This document shows positions 36,343 through 44,876 of a stretch of DNA of 64,000 bases, in pieces (positions within the stretch are counted from its first letter, which is position 1; each line of letters opens with the position of its first letter). This DNA is from CAKUIA01 sp044433115 (GTDB lineage Bacteria; Verrucomicrobiota; Verrucomicrobiia; Opitutales; Intestinicryptomonadaceae): the NCBI GenBank assembly GCA_044433115.1, contig JAWXTY010000001.1, positions 1-64,000 on the forward strand, written 5' to 3'. The notes beneath the pieces were generated by a model. That model had not been told where the DNA came from, did no database searches, and saw nothing but the letters and a program-made list of their open reading frames with translations. A program made the position numbers and the translations under genes.

Positions 36343-36968
36343 TGCAAATTTATAATTTTCAATTAGGCTCAATGGGGGTAAACTCCTTTTTGATTTTCCC
36401 TAAAGACACTCAAGACGCAATATTAATCGATGCCCCAGAAGAGGCTTGCGAGGTAATTTCGTCTTTCTTAGAAGAAAAAGGCAGAACTCTTTCTACTATA
36501 CTTTTAACTCATGGACACTTTGACCACGCTTGGGATTGTGCTGCTCTAAAAGAAGCAACAGGTGCAAAGGTTTATGCACATAAAGATACTTGTGGTTTTG
36601 TCGAAACTACTGAGGCTCAATCTATGTTTGGGGTGGACTTGGAAGTATTTAAGGTAGATGAGTTTTTAGTGGATAATCAAATTTTAGAATTTGGCGATGT
36701 AAAGATAGAGTGCTTGTATGCCCCTGGTCATTGTGCAGGAAGTATGATGTTTTATATAGAGAGCGAAAAGCAACTTTTTGCAGGCGATGTTATTTTTCAG
36801 ATGAGTGTTGGTAGGCACGATTTGCCTACAGGTAGCTTTGGCGTACTTCAAAAGTCTATAAGAAACAAGATTTATACCCTCCCTGAAGATGTAGCAATTT
36901 TTTGTGGACACGGCGACTCTACTTCAGTAGGTGCTGAAAAGAAGTATAACCCTTTTGTGTCGCCTTAG
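36342..36968 (+). CDS. metallo-beta-lactamase fold hydrolase (glyoxalase II type)
   Basis: A 208-aa cytoplasmic protein with the full metal-site set: THGHFDHAWD (about residue 56), APGHCAGSM (about 128), FAGDVIF (about 148) and CGHGDSTSVGAEKKYNPF at the end, the last typical of small MBL-fold thioester or glyoxalase II-like hydrolases. It is translationally coupled (TAATG) to the third esterase and its end lies one base before ribD. Confidence 0.9.
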   Translation: MQIYNFQLGSMGVNSFLIFPKDTQDAILIDAPEEACEVISSFLEEKGRTLSTILLTHGHFDHAWDCAALKEATGAKVYAHKDTCGFVETTEAQSMFGVDLEVFKVDEFLVDNQILEFGDVKIECLYAPGHCAGSMMFYIESEKQLFAGDVIFQMSVGRHDLPTGSFGVLQKSIRNKIYTLPEDVAIFCGHGDSTSVGAEKKYNPFVSP

Positions 36969-36969
36969 T

Positions 36970-38058
36970 ATGTTGACTGATATTGAGTATATGCAAGAGG
37001 CTCTTTTATTGGCAAAAAAGGCACTTGGAAAGACTCACCCAAACCCAATGGTTGGGGCAGTTATAGTTGAAGATGGCGAGATTGTCGCAAGGGGTTTTCA
37101 CGCAAAAGATGGAACAGCTCACGCAGAGAGAGTTGCCCTAAATTCTTTGAAATACCCATTGAAAAAGGGGGCAAAAATTTACGTAACACTAGAGCCTTGC
37201 TCTACAGAGGGGCGTACTGGTTCTTGCACGCAGGCTATAATTAATGCAGGTATTAGCGAGGTAATTATAGGAACGCTAGACCCTAATCCAAAACACAAGG
37301 GCAGGGCGATTAAGCTCTTAGAAAGTGCTGGAATTTCTGTAAAGGTGGGAGTTTTGCAAGAGGAGTGTGAGAGCTTAAATTGCATATTTAACTATGTAGT
37401 TAGAGAGCAAAAGGCACTGCTTTGTATGAAATTTGCAATGTCGAGAAATTTGATAATTTCGGAGGGCGAGGGGGTTCGTACAAAGATTTCGAGTCAAAAT
37501 TCCTTAGAGCATTTAATGACTTTAAGAGAGCTTTTCCCTGCTATAGCAGTTGGGGCAAAAACTCTAATTTGCGACAATCCAAAATTATCTATACGCAATG
37601 AAGAGGGCGAAACTTGTAATCATAGATTGCTATTTGACAGGTCTTTAAGTTGCCTTGACAACTTGGATAAGAACTTATTTAGCGACAACTTTTCGTCTAA
37701 AACTATAGTTATTGCAGACTTAGATAGCCCTAAAGATGGATTGCTAAAACTCGACGAAGCTAGAATTAATTATATAATTTTAAACTCAAAGCGAGACGAT
37801 GAAGCTGGCTATTGGAATTGCTTGAAACAAGAGCTTTTTGCAAGGGGAATTTACGCAGTTTTAATTGAGGGAGGCTTTGCGATATTGCAGTCATTGCTCA
37901 AGACAAAGGCTTTCGATTATTATTATATCTACAAAAGCCCAAATGCTCTAAAGGAGTCGTGCTTTGCCTTTAAAAGGGAAGATTTATCTTTTTTAAGAGA
38001 GGCAAAGAAATTGAAACTTGGTATAGATGGCTTGCACTTTGGGGCTAGAAATTTCTAA
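36970..38058 (+). CDS. ribD: bifunctional riboflavin biosynthesis protein RibD
   Basis: Started at the ATG at 36970, one base after the MBL gene's stop. The N-terminal deaminase has THPNPMVGAVIV, the zinc ligand His with catalytic Glu in GTAHAERVAL, and both Cys in EPCSTEGRTGSC. The C-terminal reductase part (about 150-362) has AIAVGAKTLICDNPKLSIRN and a late LIEGGFAILQSLL. Its substrate motif, normally near SLDG, reads SRNLIISEG, so the reductase is somewhat diverged. It carries out the second and third steps of riboflavin synthesis. No other rib gene or FMN riboswitch is nearby. Confidence 0.92.
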   Translation: MLTDIEYMQEALLLAKKALGKTHPNPMVGAVIVEDGEIVARGFHAKDGTAHAERVALNSLKYPLKKGAKIYVTLEPCSTEGRTGSCTQAIINAGISEVIIGTLDPNPKHKGRAIKLLESAGISVKVGVLQEECESLNCIFNYVVREQKALLCMKFAMSRNLIISEGEGVRTKISSQNSLEHLMTLRELFPAIAVGAKTLICDNPKLSIRNEEGETCNHRLLFDRSLSCLDNLDKNLFSDNFSSKTIVIADLDSPKDGLLKLDEARINYIILNSKRDDEAGYWNCLKQELFARGIYAVLIEGGFAILQSLLKTKAFDYYYIYKSPNALKESCFAFKREDLSFLREAKKLKLGIDGLHFGARNF

Positions 38059-38090
38059 AAAAAGCTCGCAATTTGTATCTTGCGAGCTTG
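38056..38090. terminator. terminator between ribD and dps
   Basis: AAGCTCGCAA (38062-38071) pairs with TTGCGAGCTT (38080-38089). The A run in front gives the minus strand a T run, so it ends dps well; it may also slow ribD transcription. Confidence 0.75.
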
Positions 38091-38113
38091 CTTTAGGGAA
38101 TCTTAAAGACTTC

Positions 38114-38602
38114 TTAAATCTTGCAATTTTCTGTCATTAGGGCAGTTATCATCCAGACAGACTTTTCTTGGTCTGAGAGATAAGTTGTTAATAAATCGGC
38201 AGTTACAAGGTCTTGGGCTTCTTCGGCAAAGTTTATAGTTTGTCGTTGAGCTTTGATTAGGTCTTTGTAGGAGTCTAATATGTAGCCCAAGATTTTTTCG
38301 TCGCAAGATACATCTGTAATTTCTTGTATATTAGAAATTTCGAGATATTTGCTAAATCTATTTTCAGGGCAAGCTCCAAGCATTAAAATTCTTTCTGCAA
38401 TCTCGTCAATTTTATCAGCGAGGTCGTTATATAAATCCTCAAATTGCTTGTGTAGCGAGAAAAATCTTCTGCCAGTAACGTTCCAATGGAAGCCCCTCAT
38501 ATTAGTATAGCAAATTTGAAAATCTGCCAAGAGTTGGTTTAATGAAGCTATAACTTTTTCAGCCTTAGCTTTTTCTATGCTTATGTAATCTAGTCTATCC
38601 AT
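38114..38602 (-). CDS. dps: Dps-family ferritin-like protein
   Basis: A 162-aa four-helix protein. The ferroxidase site of Dps is present: GFHWNVTGRRFFSLHKQFEDLYNDLADKIDEIAERI carries the His, the second His and the Asp/Glu ligands. Dps dodecamers store iron and remove peroxide, protecting DNA in anaerobes exposed to oxygen. Single gene with its own terminator. There is no Lys-rich DNA-binding tail, so direct DNA binding is doubtful. Confidence 0.92.
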   Translation of the reverse strand: MDRLDYISIEKAKAEKVIASLNQLLADFQICYTNMRGFHWNVTGRRFFSLHKQFEDLYNDLADKIDEIAERILMLGACPENRFSKYLEISNIQEITDVSCDEKILGYILDSYKDLIKAQRQTINFAEEAQDLVTADLLTTYLSDQEKSVWMITALMTENCKI

Positions 38603-38682
38603 AAAAATTCTAATCGGAAAATCCTTATTTAACTTTAATCTTATTGACTCTTTTTGAAAATTATTTGAAAATTTATTGTTAA

Positions 38683-40938
38683 TTGAATATAGATTTTAAA
38701 GCCAAAAAAGTTGAGTTGAGTGCAAGAGAATTTGCTTGTTTTGATTTCAATTTTGAAAATAGAGAGATTGCCACATCGTCTATGTGGACAATGTTTTTGG
38801 GTACGCAGTGGCATAGAACAATTCAAAAAGAGTCTCAAGAAAGTGGCAAAAAAGTTCAAAGTGAAGTTCAATTAAAGGCAGATTTAGTTTTTGGAGATTG
38901 GCTATTTTGTATATCTGGCAATGCAGATGAAGTCTTTGAAGAAGATGGCTATTTGCTTGTACGTGAAATTAAGACAACTCGCAAAACTTTCCCCATCGAT
39001 AAGATGGAATATACTCATAGCATACAGCTTGCATTTTACGTATATGCTTTAAGTAAAACTTCTTATGCAAAAGGTGAGTTGCTTTATGTAAATATAAACA
39101 CAGGGCTTTCGCAAAGTTTTCAGCTCTATGGAAAAGCTATAGATATACTCAAATTGAGGGCTGAAAAGTTTATAGATTATTTAAAAGAGCGAGAGCTTGC
39201 AAACATTGCTATAGGCGATTTAGACTTATCTTTGCCTTTCGAGACCTTGCGTGAGGGGCAAGCCCAAGCTATAGAGGCTTTGCAATCTTTAGATAATGAA
39301 AAGATAGTTTCCTTTAATGCACCTACAGCCTTTGGCAAAACTGCAATTTCGCTTTCAGTTGCCTTAGATAAACTGCAATCTGGCGAGATTGACAACATTA
39401 TCTGCCTTAGCTCGAAGTCGAGTGGGCAACTGCAATTTATCAGAGAGCTAAGGAAGTTTATACGTGGAGGAGTCTACCCAAAATGCTTTCAAATACGCAA
39501 TAGAAGCGAGCATATCCTAAACGATTTTAGGGGAAATTGCACCGATTGCCTAAACTGCGAAGTTGAGCATTTTGGGGAGTTTGTATTTGATTTTAAGAAT
39601 TACTTTTCTTCAAGCATTGTATCCTTAGATAAGATTAAAAGCGACGCTCTTGAATATGGGCTTTGTCCCTATAAATTGTCGCTTGCGATGTTGCCTTATG
39701 CCCAAGTTTGGATATGCGATTACAACTATATATTTTCGCCTTCAGTGCGTGGTGTGTTTGATAACGAAGATGTTTTCAATCCAAAGAGGACTATGCTAAT
39801 TTTAGACGAAGCCCACAACTTAGAGGGCAGAGTTGAACTTGCATATTCAGGTAAAATTAGCCTAGATGATTTACTCATATTAAAAACTGCACTAAACTTA
39901 GATTTTCCAGACCTTGCCTTATATTTAAACTCGATTATAGATACTCTTGAAAATTCGCAATTAGAGCTTTGCTTAGATGAAATATCCCTAATTAAAGGCA
40001 ACTTAGCACGCATATTAAATCACGCTACTAAATTGAATTTAGATGAGCTTTTGCCTTATGCAAAGGGGCTTTTATACAATATTTTAGCCCTTGCAAAGCA
40101 TACAAAAATGGAGACTATAAAGCTTTATTATAAATACGAAGCTGGGGTATTTTCTGTGGATTGCTATGAGGCTTTTGCTGAAAAAATGCAAGTTTTGAAT
40201 AAGTTTAAGTATAGCCTTTTGCTAAGTGCAAGCGAGATGTCTTTGCCTGAAAATGGCATAACAGAACATAGCTTTAAGCCAACTTGGCTCACTAAGTGCT
40301 ACAGGCATATATTCGATACAAGTGCAGATACTAGAGCAAATTCGAGGTATGATTATCTCGAGAACACTGCCAAAAGTATATATGTGGCAAAAAAGCATAG
40401 CTCTTCGCCTTTGATTGTGTTTTTTCCTTCCTATTTGTATGCAAAGCGTGCGATGGAAGTTTTCTCGAGAAGATACAAAAATTTCAGCACTTGTATTCAA
40501 GCTAAAAATTTGTCTTATGCAAAGCAAATAGAGTTTTTGGAAGTGTCGCTTTTGGGCAATGATATAATTTGCCTAATTATGGCAAGCTCCTTTGCAGAAA
40601 GTATAGATATACTTGGAGGGCGAGTTGACACTGCTATGATTGTGAGTGTGGGCTATCCTGAAATTAATGACAAGCTAAATGCAAAAATGCAATTGCTTAT
40701 GCAAGAGAAAGATATGACTAAGCGTGAAGCATTTATTGAAGTTTATGCAAAGCAGGCTCATTCAAAAATAAGGCAGGCAGTAGGCAGGCTCGTTCGCTCG
40801 CCAGAGCATAAGGCTACAATAATTTATCACTGCCAACGCTTTTTAGAAGCTCCTTTTGACGCATATTTCAAAAAGGAAATTGCCCAAAATCTCATAGCAA
40901 AAAATGCAGAGGAACTAGAGAATTTACTTTTAGATTAA
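38683..40938 (+). CDS. RecB-like nuclease fused to an XPD/Rad3-type Fe-S helicase
   Basis: A 751-aa protein starting with TTG (38683). Residues 1-170 carry RecB-family nuclease marks: His in LGTQWHRTI (about 44), Asp in ISGNADEVFEED (about 82), the E-x-K of YLLVREIKTTRK (about 96) and Gln/Tyr in HSIQLAFYVYA. The helicase follows: motif I NAPTAFGKTA (about 215), a Cys set GNCTDCLNC (about 287) plus GLCPY (about 328) that could hold a 4Fe-4S cluster, DEAH box LILDEAHNLE (about 375) and the end motif QAVGRLVRSP (about 700). It probably unwinds and cuts DNA in repair. The gene stands alone between dps and pyrB. Confidence 0.85.
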   Translation: MNIDFKAKKVELSAREFACFDFNFENREIATSSMWTMFLGTQWHRTIQKESQESGKKVQSEVQLKADLVFGDWLFCISGNADEVFEEDGYLLVREIKTTRKTFPIDKMEYTHSIQLAFYVYALSKTSYAKGELLYVNINTGLSQSFQLYGKAIDILKLRAEKFIDYLKERELANIAIGDLDLSLPFETLREGQAQAIEALQSLDNEKIVSFNAPTAFGKTAISLSVALDKLQSGEIDNIICLSSKSSGQLQFIRELRKFIRGGVYPKCFQIRNRSEHILNDFRGNCTDCLNCEVEHFGEFVFDFKNYFSSSIVSLDKIKSDALEYGLCPYKLSLAMLPYAQVWICDYNYIFSPSVRGVFDNEDVFNPKRTMLILDEAHNLEGRVELAYSGKISLDDLLILKTALNLDFPDLALYLNSIIDTLENSQLELCLDEISLIKGNLARILNHATKLNLDELLPYAKGLLYNILALAKHTKMETIKLYYKYEAGVFSVDCYEAFAEKMQVLNKFKYSLLLSASEMSLPENGITEHSFKPTWLTKCYRHIFDTSADTRANSRYDYLENTAKSIYVAKKHSSSPLIVFFPSYLYAKRAMEVFSRRYKNFSTCIQAKNLSYAKQIEFLEVSLLGNDIICLIMASSFAESIDILGGRVDTAMIVSVGYPEINDKLNAKMQLLMQEKDMTKREAFIEVYAKQAHSKIRQAVGRLVRSPEHKATIIYHCQRFLEAPFDAYFKKEIAQNLIAKNAEELENLLLD

Positions 40939-40996
40939 AATTTATTTGCATAATCTGAATTTTGATATTTAATTTAAGCTATATAAAATTGAAATT

Positions 40997-41953
40997 ATGA
41001 ATACATCTAAGGATTTTTTTAACAATATTTCGTGGACAAAGAAAGATTTAACTAATATCGAATGCTTAACAGTTGCTGAATTAGAACAGATTTTTTCCTT
41101 AGCAGAGCTGTTTAAAGCTCTAATTATAGAAGATGGTTGCAAACTGCCTTATTTGAGAGGCAAAACTGTGGTAAACTTCTTCTTAGAACCAAGTACTAGA
41201 ACGAGAACTGCTTTCGAAATGGCAGCTCATAGACTCGGAGCTGACGTTATTTCTATTACAGCAAGCACTTCTTCTTTGGTAAAGGGCGAGACTTTGAGAG
41301 ATACTGCTATGAATATTCAGTCGCTAAGTACTGATATGATGGTGGTTCGCCACAGTGCAGCAGGGGCAGCTAAATACTTGGCTGAGAGACTTAAAATTCC
41401 TGTAATCAACGCAGGCGATGGAGCTCACGCTCACCCAACTCAGGCACTAGCCGACGCCTTTACTATGCGTGAACATTTAGGCAAGGACTTAAAGGGCAAG
41501 AATGTAACTATCTTAGGCGACATTCTATTTAGCAGAGTGGCTCGTTCGAATATACATTGCTTAAACAAGCTTGGAGCAAATGTAACATTGGCAGGTCCTG
41601 CAACTTTAGTGCCAAGACAATTTGAGGCTATGAATGTTAAGGTTTGCCACGATTTGCAAAATTCTCTTAGAGACGCAGATGTAGTTATGCTATTGCGTAT
41701 ACAGCACGAAAGGCAATCTTTCATACATTTCCCATCTATAGGCGAGTACACTTCTATATATGGTTTGAACAAGGCGAGGGAGTCATTCATCAAAAAAGAC
41801 GCAATTATTATGCACCCTGGACCTATAAATAGAGGGGTTGAAGTAGATAGTATTCTTGCTGACTCAGAACATTCTGTAATCTTAGAACAAGTTACAAATG
41901 GGGTAGCTATTAGAATGGCTGTTATGTATTTGTGTATGAATGCTTCAAAGTAA
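40997..41953 (+). CDS. pyrB: aspartate carbamoyltransferase catalytic chain
   Basis: A 318-aa enzyme making carbamoyl-aspartate for pyrimidines. The carbamoyl phosphate site FLEPSTRTRTAFE, HPTQALADAFTMRE, and MHPGPINRGVE are all present. Full length. No regulatory chain (pyrI) is nearby; instead pyrC follows after 12 nt, the arrangement of PyrB/PyrC complexes in some bacteria. Confidence 0.96.
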   Translation: MNTSKDFFNNISWTKKDLTNIECLTVAELEQIFSLAELFKALIIEDGCKLPYLRGKTVVNFFLEPSTRTRTAFEMAAHRLGADVISITASTSSLVKGETLRDTAMNIQSLSTDMMVVRHSAAGAAKYLAERLKIPVINAGDGAHAHPTQALADAFTMREHLGKDLKGKNVTILGDILFSRVARSNIHCLNKLGANVTLAGPATLVPRQFEAMNVKVCHDLQNSLRDADVVMLLRIQHERQSFIHFPSIGEYTSIYGLNKARESFIKKDAIIMHPGPINRGVEVDSILADSEHSVILEQVTNGVAIRMAVMYLCMNASK

Positions 41954-41965
41954 TAAAGGAGAATT

Positions 41966-43222
41966 ATGAAAAATTTAGTAATTAAAAATGCAATAGTTGT
42001 AGACCCAAAAAATTCTATAGAAGAGAAGAAAGATGTCTACGTTGAAAATGGCGTATTTGTTGAAACTATGCCAAAGGGCGAAGTCGATGTTATCGACGCT
42101 GAGGGCTTGCACATTTTCCCTGGCTTTGTGGAAATTCATTGCCACTTGAGAGAACCAGGTCAGTCTTATAAGGAAACTGTTGCAACTGGCACTATGGCTG
42201 CAGCAGCTGGTGGTTATACTTCAATAATCCCTATGCCTAACACTAATCCTAATATAGACGACGCTTCATCTTATAGGCTTTTAAAGTATATAATCGAAGA
42301 TAGTGCGAAAGTTAATGTATACATAAGTGCTTGTATTAGTGAAGGTAGAAAGGGCGAAAAGCTAGCCCCTATTGGTACGCTGGCTAAGCTTGGGGCTGTT
42401 GCTATAACTGACGATGGCTCTTGTATACAAAGTAACGAGCTTATGTTTAAGGCTCTTGAGTACGCAAGTATGTTCGATATTTTGGTTATGGATCACTGCC
42501 AAGACGCTTCTTTGACGAAGAAAGCTCAGATAAATGGAGGTTTAGTGAGTATTGCAACTGGCTTGGGTGCTTGGGAAAATGCTGGCGAGGACTTGATTGT
42601 GTCTCGTAACATAATTTTATCTAAGTACACAAATGCAAGGGTGCATATGCAACACTTGTCTAGTGCGTATTCTGTTGAATTGATTAGAAATGCTAAGCAA
42701 AATGGTATTAGAGTTAGTGGCGAGGCAAGCCCACACCACATTTCTTTGAGCGATGAAAACTTGCTTGGCTATGATACTAATTTTAAGATGAACCCTCCAC
42801 TTCGTACGCAAAAGGATATAGATGCAATTATCGAAGGTCTTTGCGATGGAACTATAGAAGCGATTGCAACTGATCACGCTCCTCATAGCGAGGCTGATAA
42901 AGATGTAGAGTTTGACTACGCTCCTTTTGGTATCATAGGTTTTGAAACTGCTTTTTCTGTATGCTACGAAACTTTAGTTAAGTCTGGCAAAATGCCACTT
43001 ATGCGTCTAGTTGAGCTTTTGACATCTTCGCCAGCAAGCTTAGTTGGCTTAGACGCAGGTTCAATGAGCTATGGCAAAGAAGCAGACTTTTGCTTGGTAG
43101 ACCTAAATGAAAAGTACGTATATAACAAGACTTATTCATTGTCGAAAAATTCACCTTGGTGGAATAAAGAACTTCAAGCTAAGGTTAAAGCTACATATCT
43201 AAAGGGCAGTAAAGTCTTTTAA
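41966..43222 (+). CDS. pyrC: dihydroorotase
   Basis: A 418-aa amidohydrolase for the third pyrimidine step. Zinc-binding GFVEIHCHLREPGQ (about residue 58), then MPNTNPNIDD, MDHCQDASL, MQHLSSAYSVELIR, GEASPHHISL and the catalytic Asp in ATDHAPHSEADK are present, as in the class-I long form that pairs with PyrB. AAAGGAG lies 8 nt upstream. Confidence 0.96.
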   Translation: MKNLVIKNAIVVDPKNSIEEKKDVYVENGVFVETMPKGEVDVIDAEGLHIFPGFVEIHCHLREPGQSYKETVATGTMAAAAGGYTSIIPMPNTNPNIDDASSYRLLKYIIEDSAKVNVYISACISEGRKGEKLAPIGTLAKLGAVAITDDGSCIQSNELMFKALEYASMFDILVMDHCQDASLTKKAQINGGLVSIATGLGAWENAGEDLIVSRNIILSKYTNARVHMQHLSSAYSVELIRNAKQNGIRVSGEASPHHISLSDENLLGYDTNFKMNPPLRTQKDIDAIIEGLCDGTIEAIATDHAPHSEADKDVEFDYAPFGIIGFETAFSVCYETLVKSGKMPLMRLVELLTSSPASLVGLDAGSMSYGKEADFCLVDLNEKYVYNKTYSLSKNSPWWNKELQAKVKATYLKGSKVF

Positions 43223-43223
43223 G

Positions 43224-43931
43224 ATGGTGGCGAAGTTGGAAAATTGGTCGCTAAAAATTAGCGACTATTTGCTGATTGCTTGGGGCTTTCTTCTTGCGAT
43301 AATGCTGATAAATCAAAGCTCTAGTTTTATCTTAGAGCTTTTTGGCAATACGTCTTTGTCAAGTTTGCTCGCTGCAATAAACACTCAACTTTGCTTTCTT
43401 GCTTATGCAATTATTGTAAATATATATTTCAAACTTGGGCTATTTGAGCCTAAGTTGGGCTTTAGAGATTTGCTTAAAAAAGGCTTTAAGTATTTCTTGA
43501 TTGGGCTAAGTCTGGTTTTTGGAACAAACTTAACTATAAATATTATAGCAAAGCTCTTTGATTATAGCTTTGATTTGCAAGCTGCTATAGAGCTTTGGCA
43601 GAACTTAAATGGCTTTTTAGAGATTTCTTTGGGCTTTCTTGTTACTGTGATTTTAGCTCCTATTGCTGAAGAATTGATTTTTAGAGGTCTGCTCTACAGG
43701 CTATTTCGCTCTAAAATGCCTGTATACTTAGCTATAATTACAAGCTCTGCAATCTTTGCATTGATACACTTTTCTATCTTTGCATTTCTTGCACTGTTTT
43801 TCCTATCTTGCTTGTTGTGCTATATATACGAAAAATATTGCGACTTAAAGTTGTGTATGCTAGTGCATTGTTTATTTAATTTCTTTAACACTATATTAAT
43901 TTTATTATGTCAATCTGGGCAAAATCTATAG
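43224..43931 (+). CDS. CPBP-family intramembrane metalloprotease
   Basis: A 235-aa membrane protein with about six hydrophobic segments and the three CPBP/Abi motifs: IAEELIFRGLLYRLF (paired Glu and Arg), FALIHFS and LVHCLFNFF. Relatives process prenylated proteins or peptides; the bacterial substrate is unknown. It starts 1 nt after pyrC and overlaps thiL by 25 nt. Confidence 0.9.
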   Translation: MVAKLENWSLKISDYLLIAWGFLLAIMLINQSSSFILELFGNTSLSSLLAAINTQLCFLAYAIIVNIYFKLGLFEPKLGFRDLLKKGFKYFLIGLSLVFGTNLTINIIAKLFDYSFDLQAAIELWQNLNGFLEISLGFLVTVILAPIAEELIFRGLLYRLFRSKMPVYLAIITSSAIFALIHFSIFAFLALFFLSCLLCYIYEKYCDLKLCMLVHCLFNFFNTILILLCQSGQNL

Positions 43932-44872
43932 AAGATAGCTATTCTAGTTTCGGCGAAGCTAAGACCATTAAGATGGCTGTGGAAATTTTTGGCGATATTT
44001 GCCCTCCTAGCCCCTATGGCTCTGGCGACGATTGTGCCATTATTGATAAATCTAGCCTTGAAGAAAAGCTATTTGTTACAACAGACTCTGTGATTGCAGG
44101 CGTGCATTTCGACTTTGATTGCGATGCAATTAGGGCAGGCAAAAAGCTTATTAAACGTAACGTCAGCGACATTGCTTCAATGGGGGCTTTGCCTATATAT
44201 GCTCAGACAAGTGCGATTTTATCTGCAAACTTGTCGATGGAATATCTAAAGGGCTTTTTGTTGGGTATGAAATTGGCTTGTGAGGAATATTCGATTAAAA
44301 TCATTGGAGGCGACATTGCGAGCGTTAAAAGCGATTTCTTTTCTATGCACTTGACTCTTATTGGCTCGAGTGAGGGTAGGGCTATGTTACGCACTGGGGG
44401 CGAAGTTGGCGACTTTATTTGTTGTACAGGCACACTTGGAGCTTCTTATGAAAGTGATTGGCACTTGGACTTTTGCCCTCGTGTTCAAGAGGGTCTCTTC
44501 CTTTCAAAGCTACCTGAACTTAAGGCTTGTATAGATATTACAGATGGCATAGCAAGCGACTTAAAGCACTTGTTGTCAAGAACATCTTGTGCTGTATTAG
44601 ATACAGACAAAATTCCTCTACGCAATGTCGAAGGCAACAATCTAACTAAGGCTCTCTGCGATGGCGAGGACTATGAGTTGCTATTTGTGTTAGATAAAAA
44701 TTGTGATTTTGCGAAGCTAAACCAAGCCTACCAAAATCAATTCAAACAAAGCCTACACTTAATTGGCGAGATAAAAAAAGCAAACTCTCCAGAAGAAGAA
44801 TTTGCTTGTTTCTTAAATTTCCCTAAGGAAAATAAAATTCTTAAGTTAAACAAAAGTGGCTATAGCCACTAA
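43907..44872 (+). CDS. thiL: thiamine-monophosphate kinase
   Basis: A 321-aa enzyme that makes thiamine diphosphate, the cofactor transketolase needs. Typical blocks: YGSGDDCAII (Mg-binding Asp pair), TTDSVIAGVHFDF, KRNVSDIASMGALPIYA, KIIGGDIAS, DITDGIASDLKHLL and LCDGEDYELLF. It overlaps the CPBP gene and converges with the next gene with only a 4-nt gap. Confidence 0.95.
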   Translation: MSIWAKSIEDSYSSFGEAKTIKMAVEIFGDICPPSPYGSGDDCAIIDKSSLEEKLFVTTDSVIAGVHFDFDCDAIRAGKKLIKRNVSDIASMGALPIYAQTSAILSANLSMEYLKGFLLGMKLACEEYSIKIIGGDIASVKSDFFSMHLTLIGSSEGRAMLRTGGEVGDFICCTGTLGASYESDWHLDFCPRVQEGLFLSKLPELKACIDITDGIASDLKHLLSRTSCAVLDTDKIPLRNVEGNNLTKALCDGEDYELLFVLDKNCDFAKLNQAYQNQFKQSLHLIGEIKKANSPEEEFACFLNFPKENKILKLNKSGYSH

Positions 44873-44876
44873 GTGC

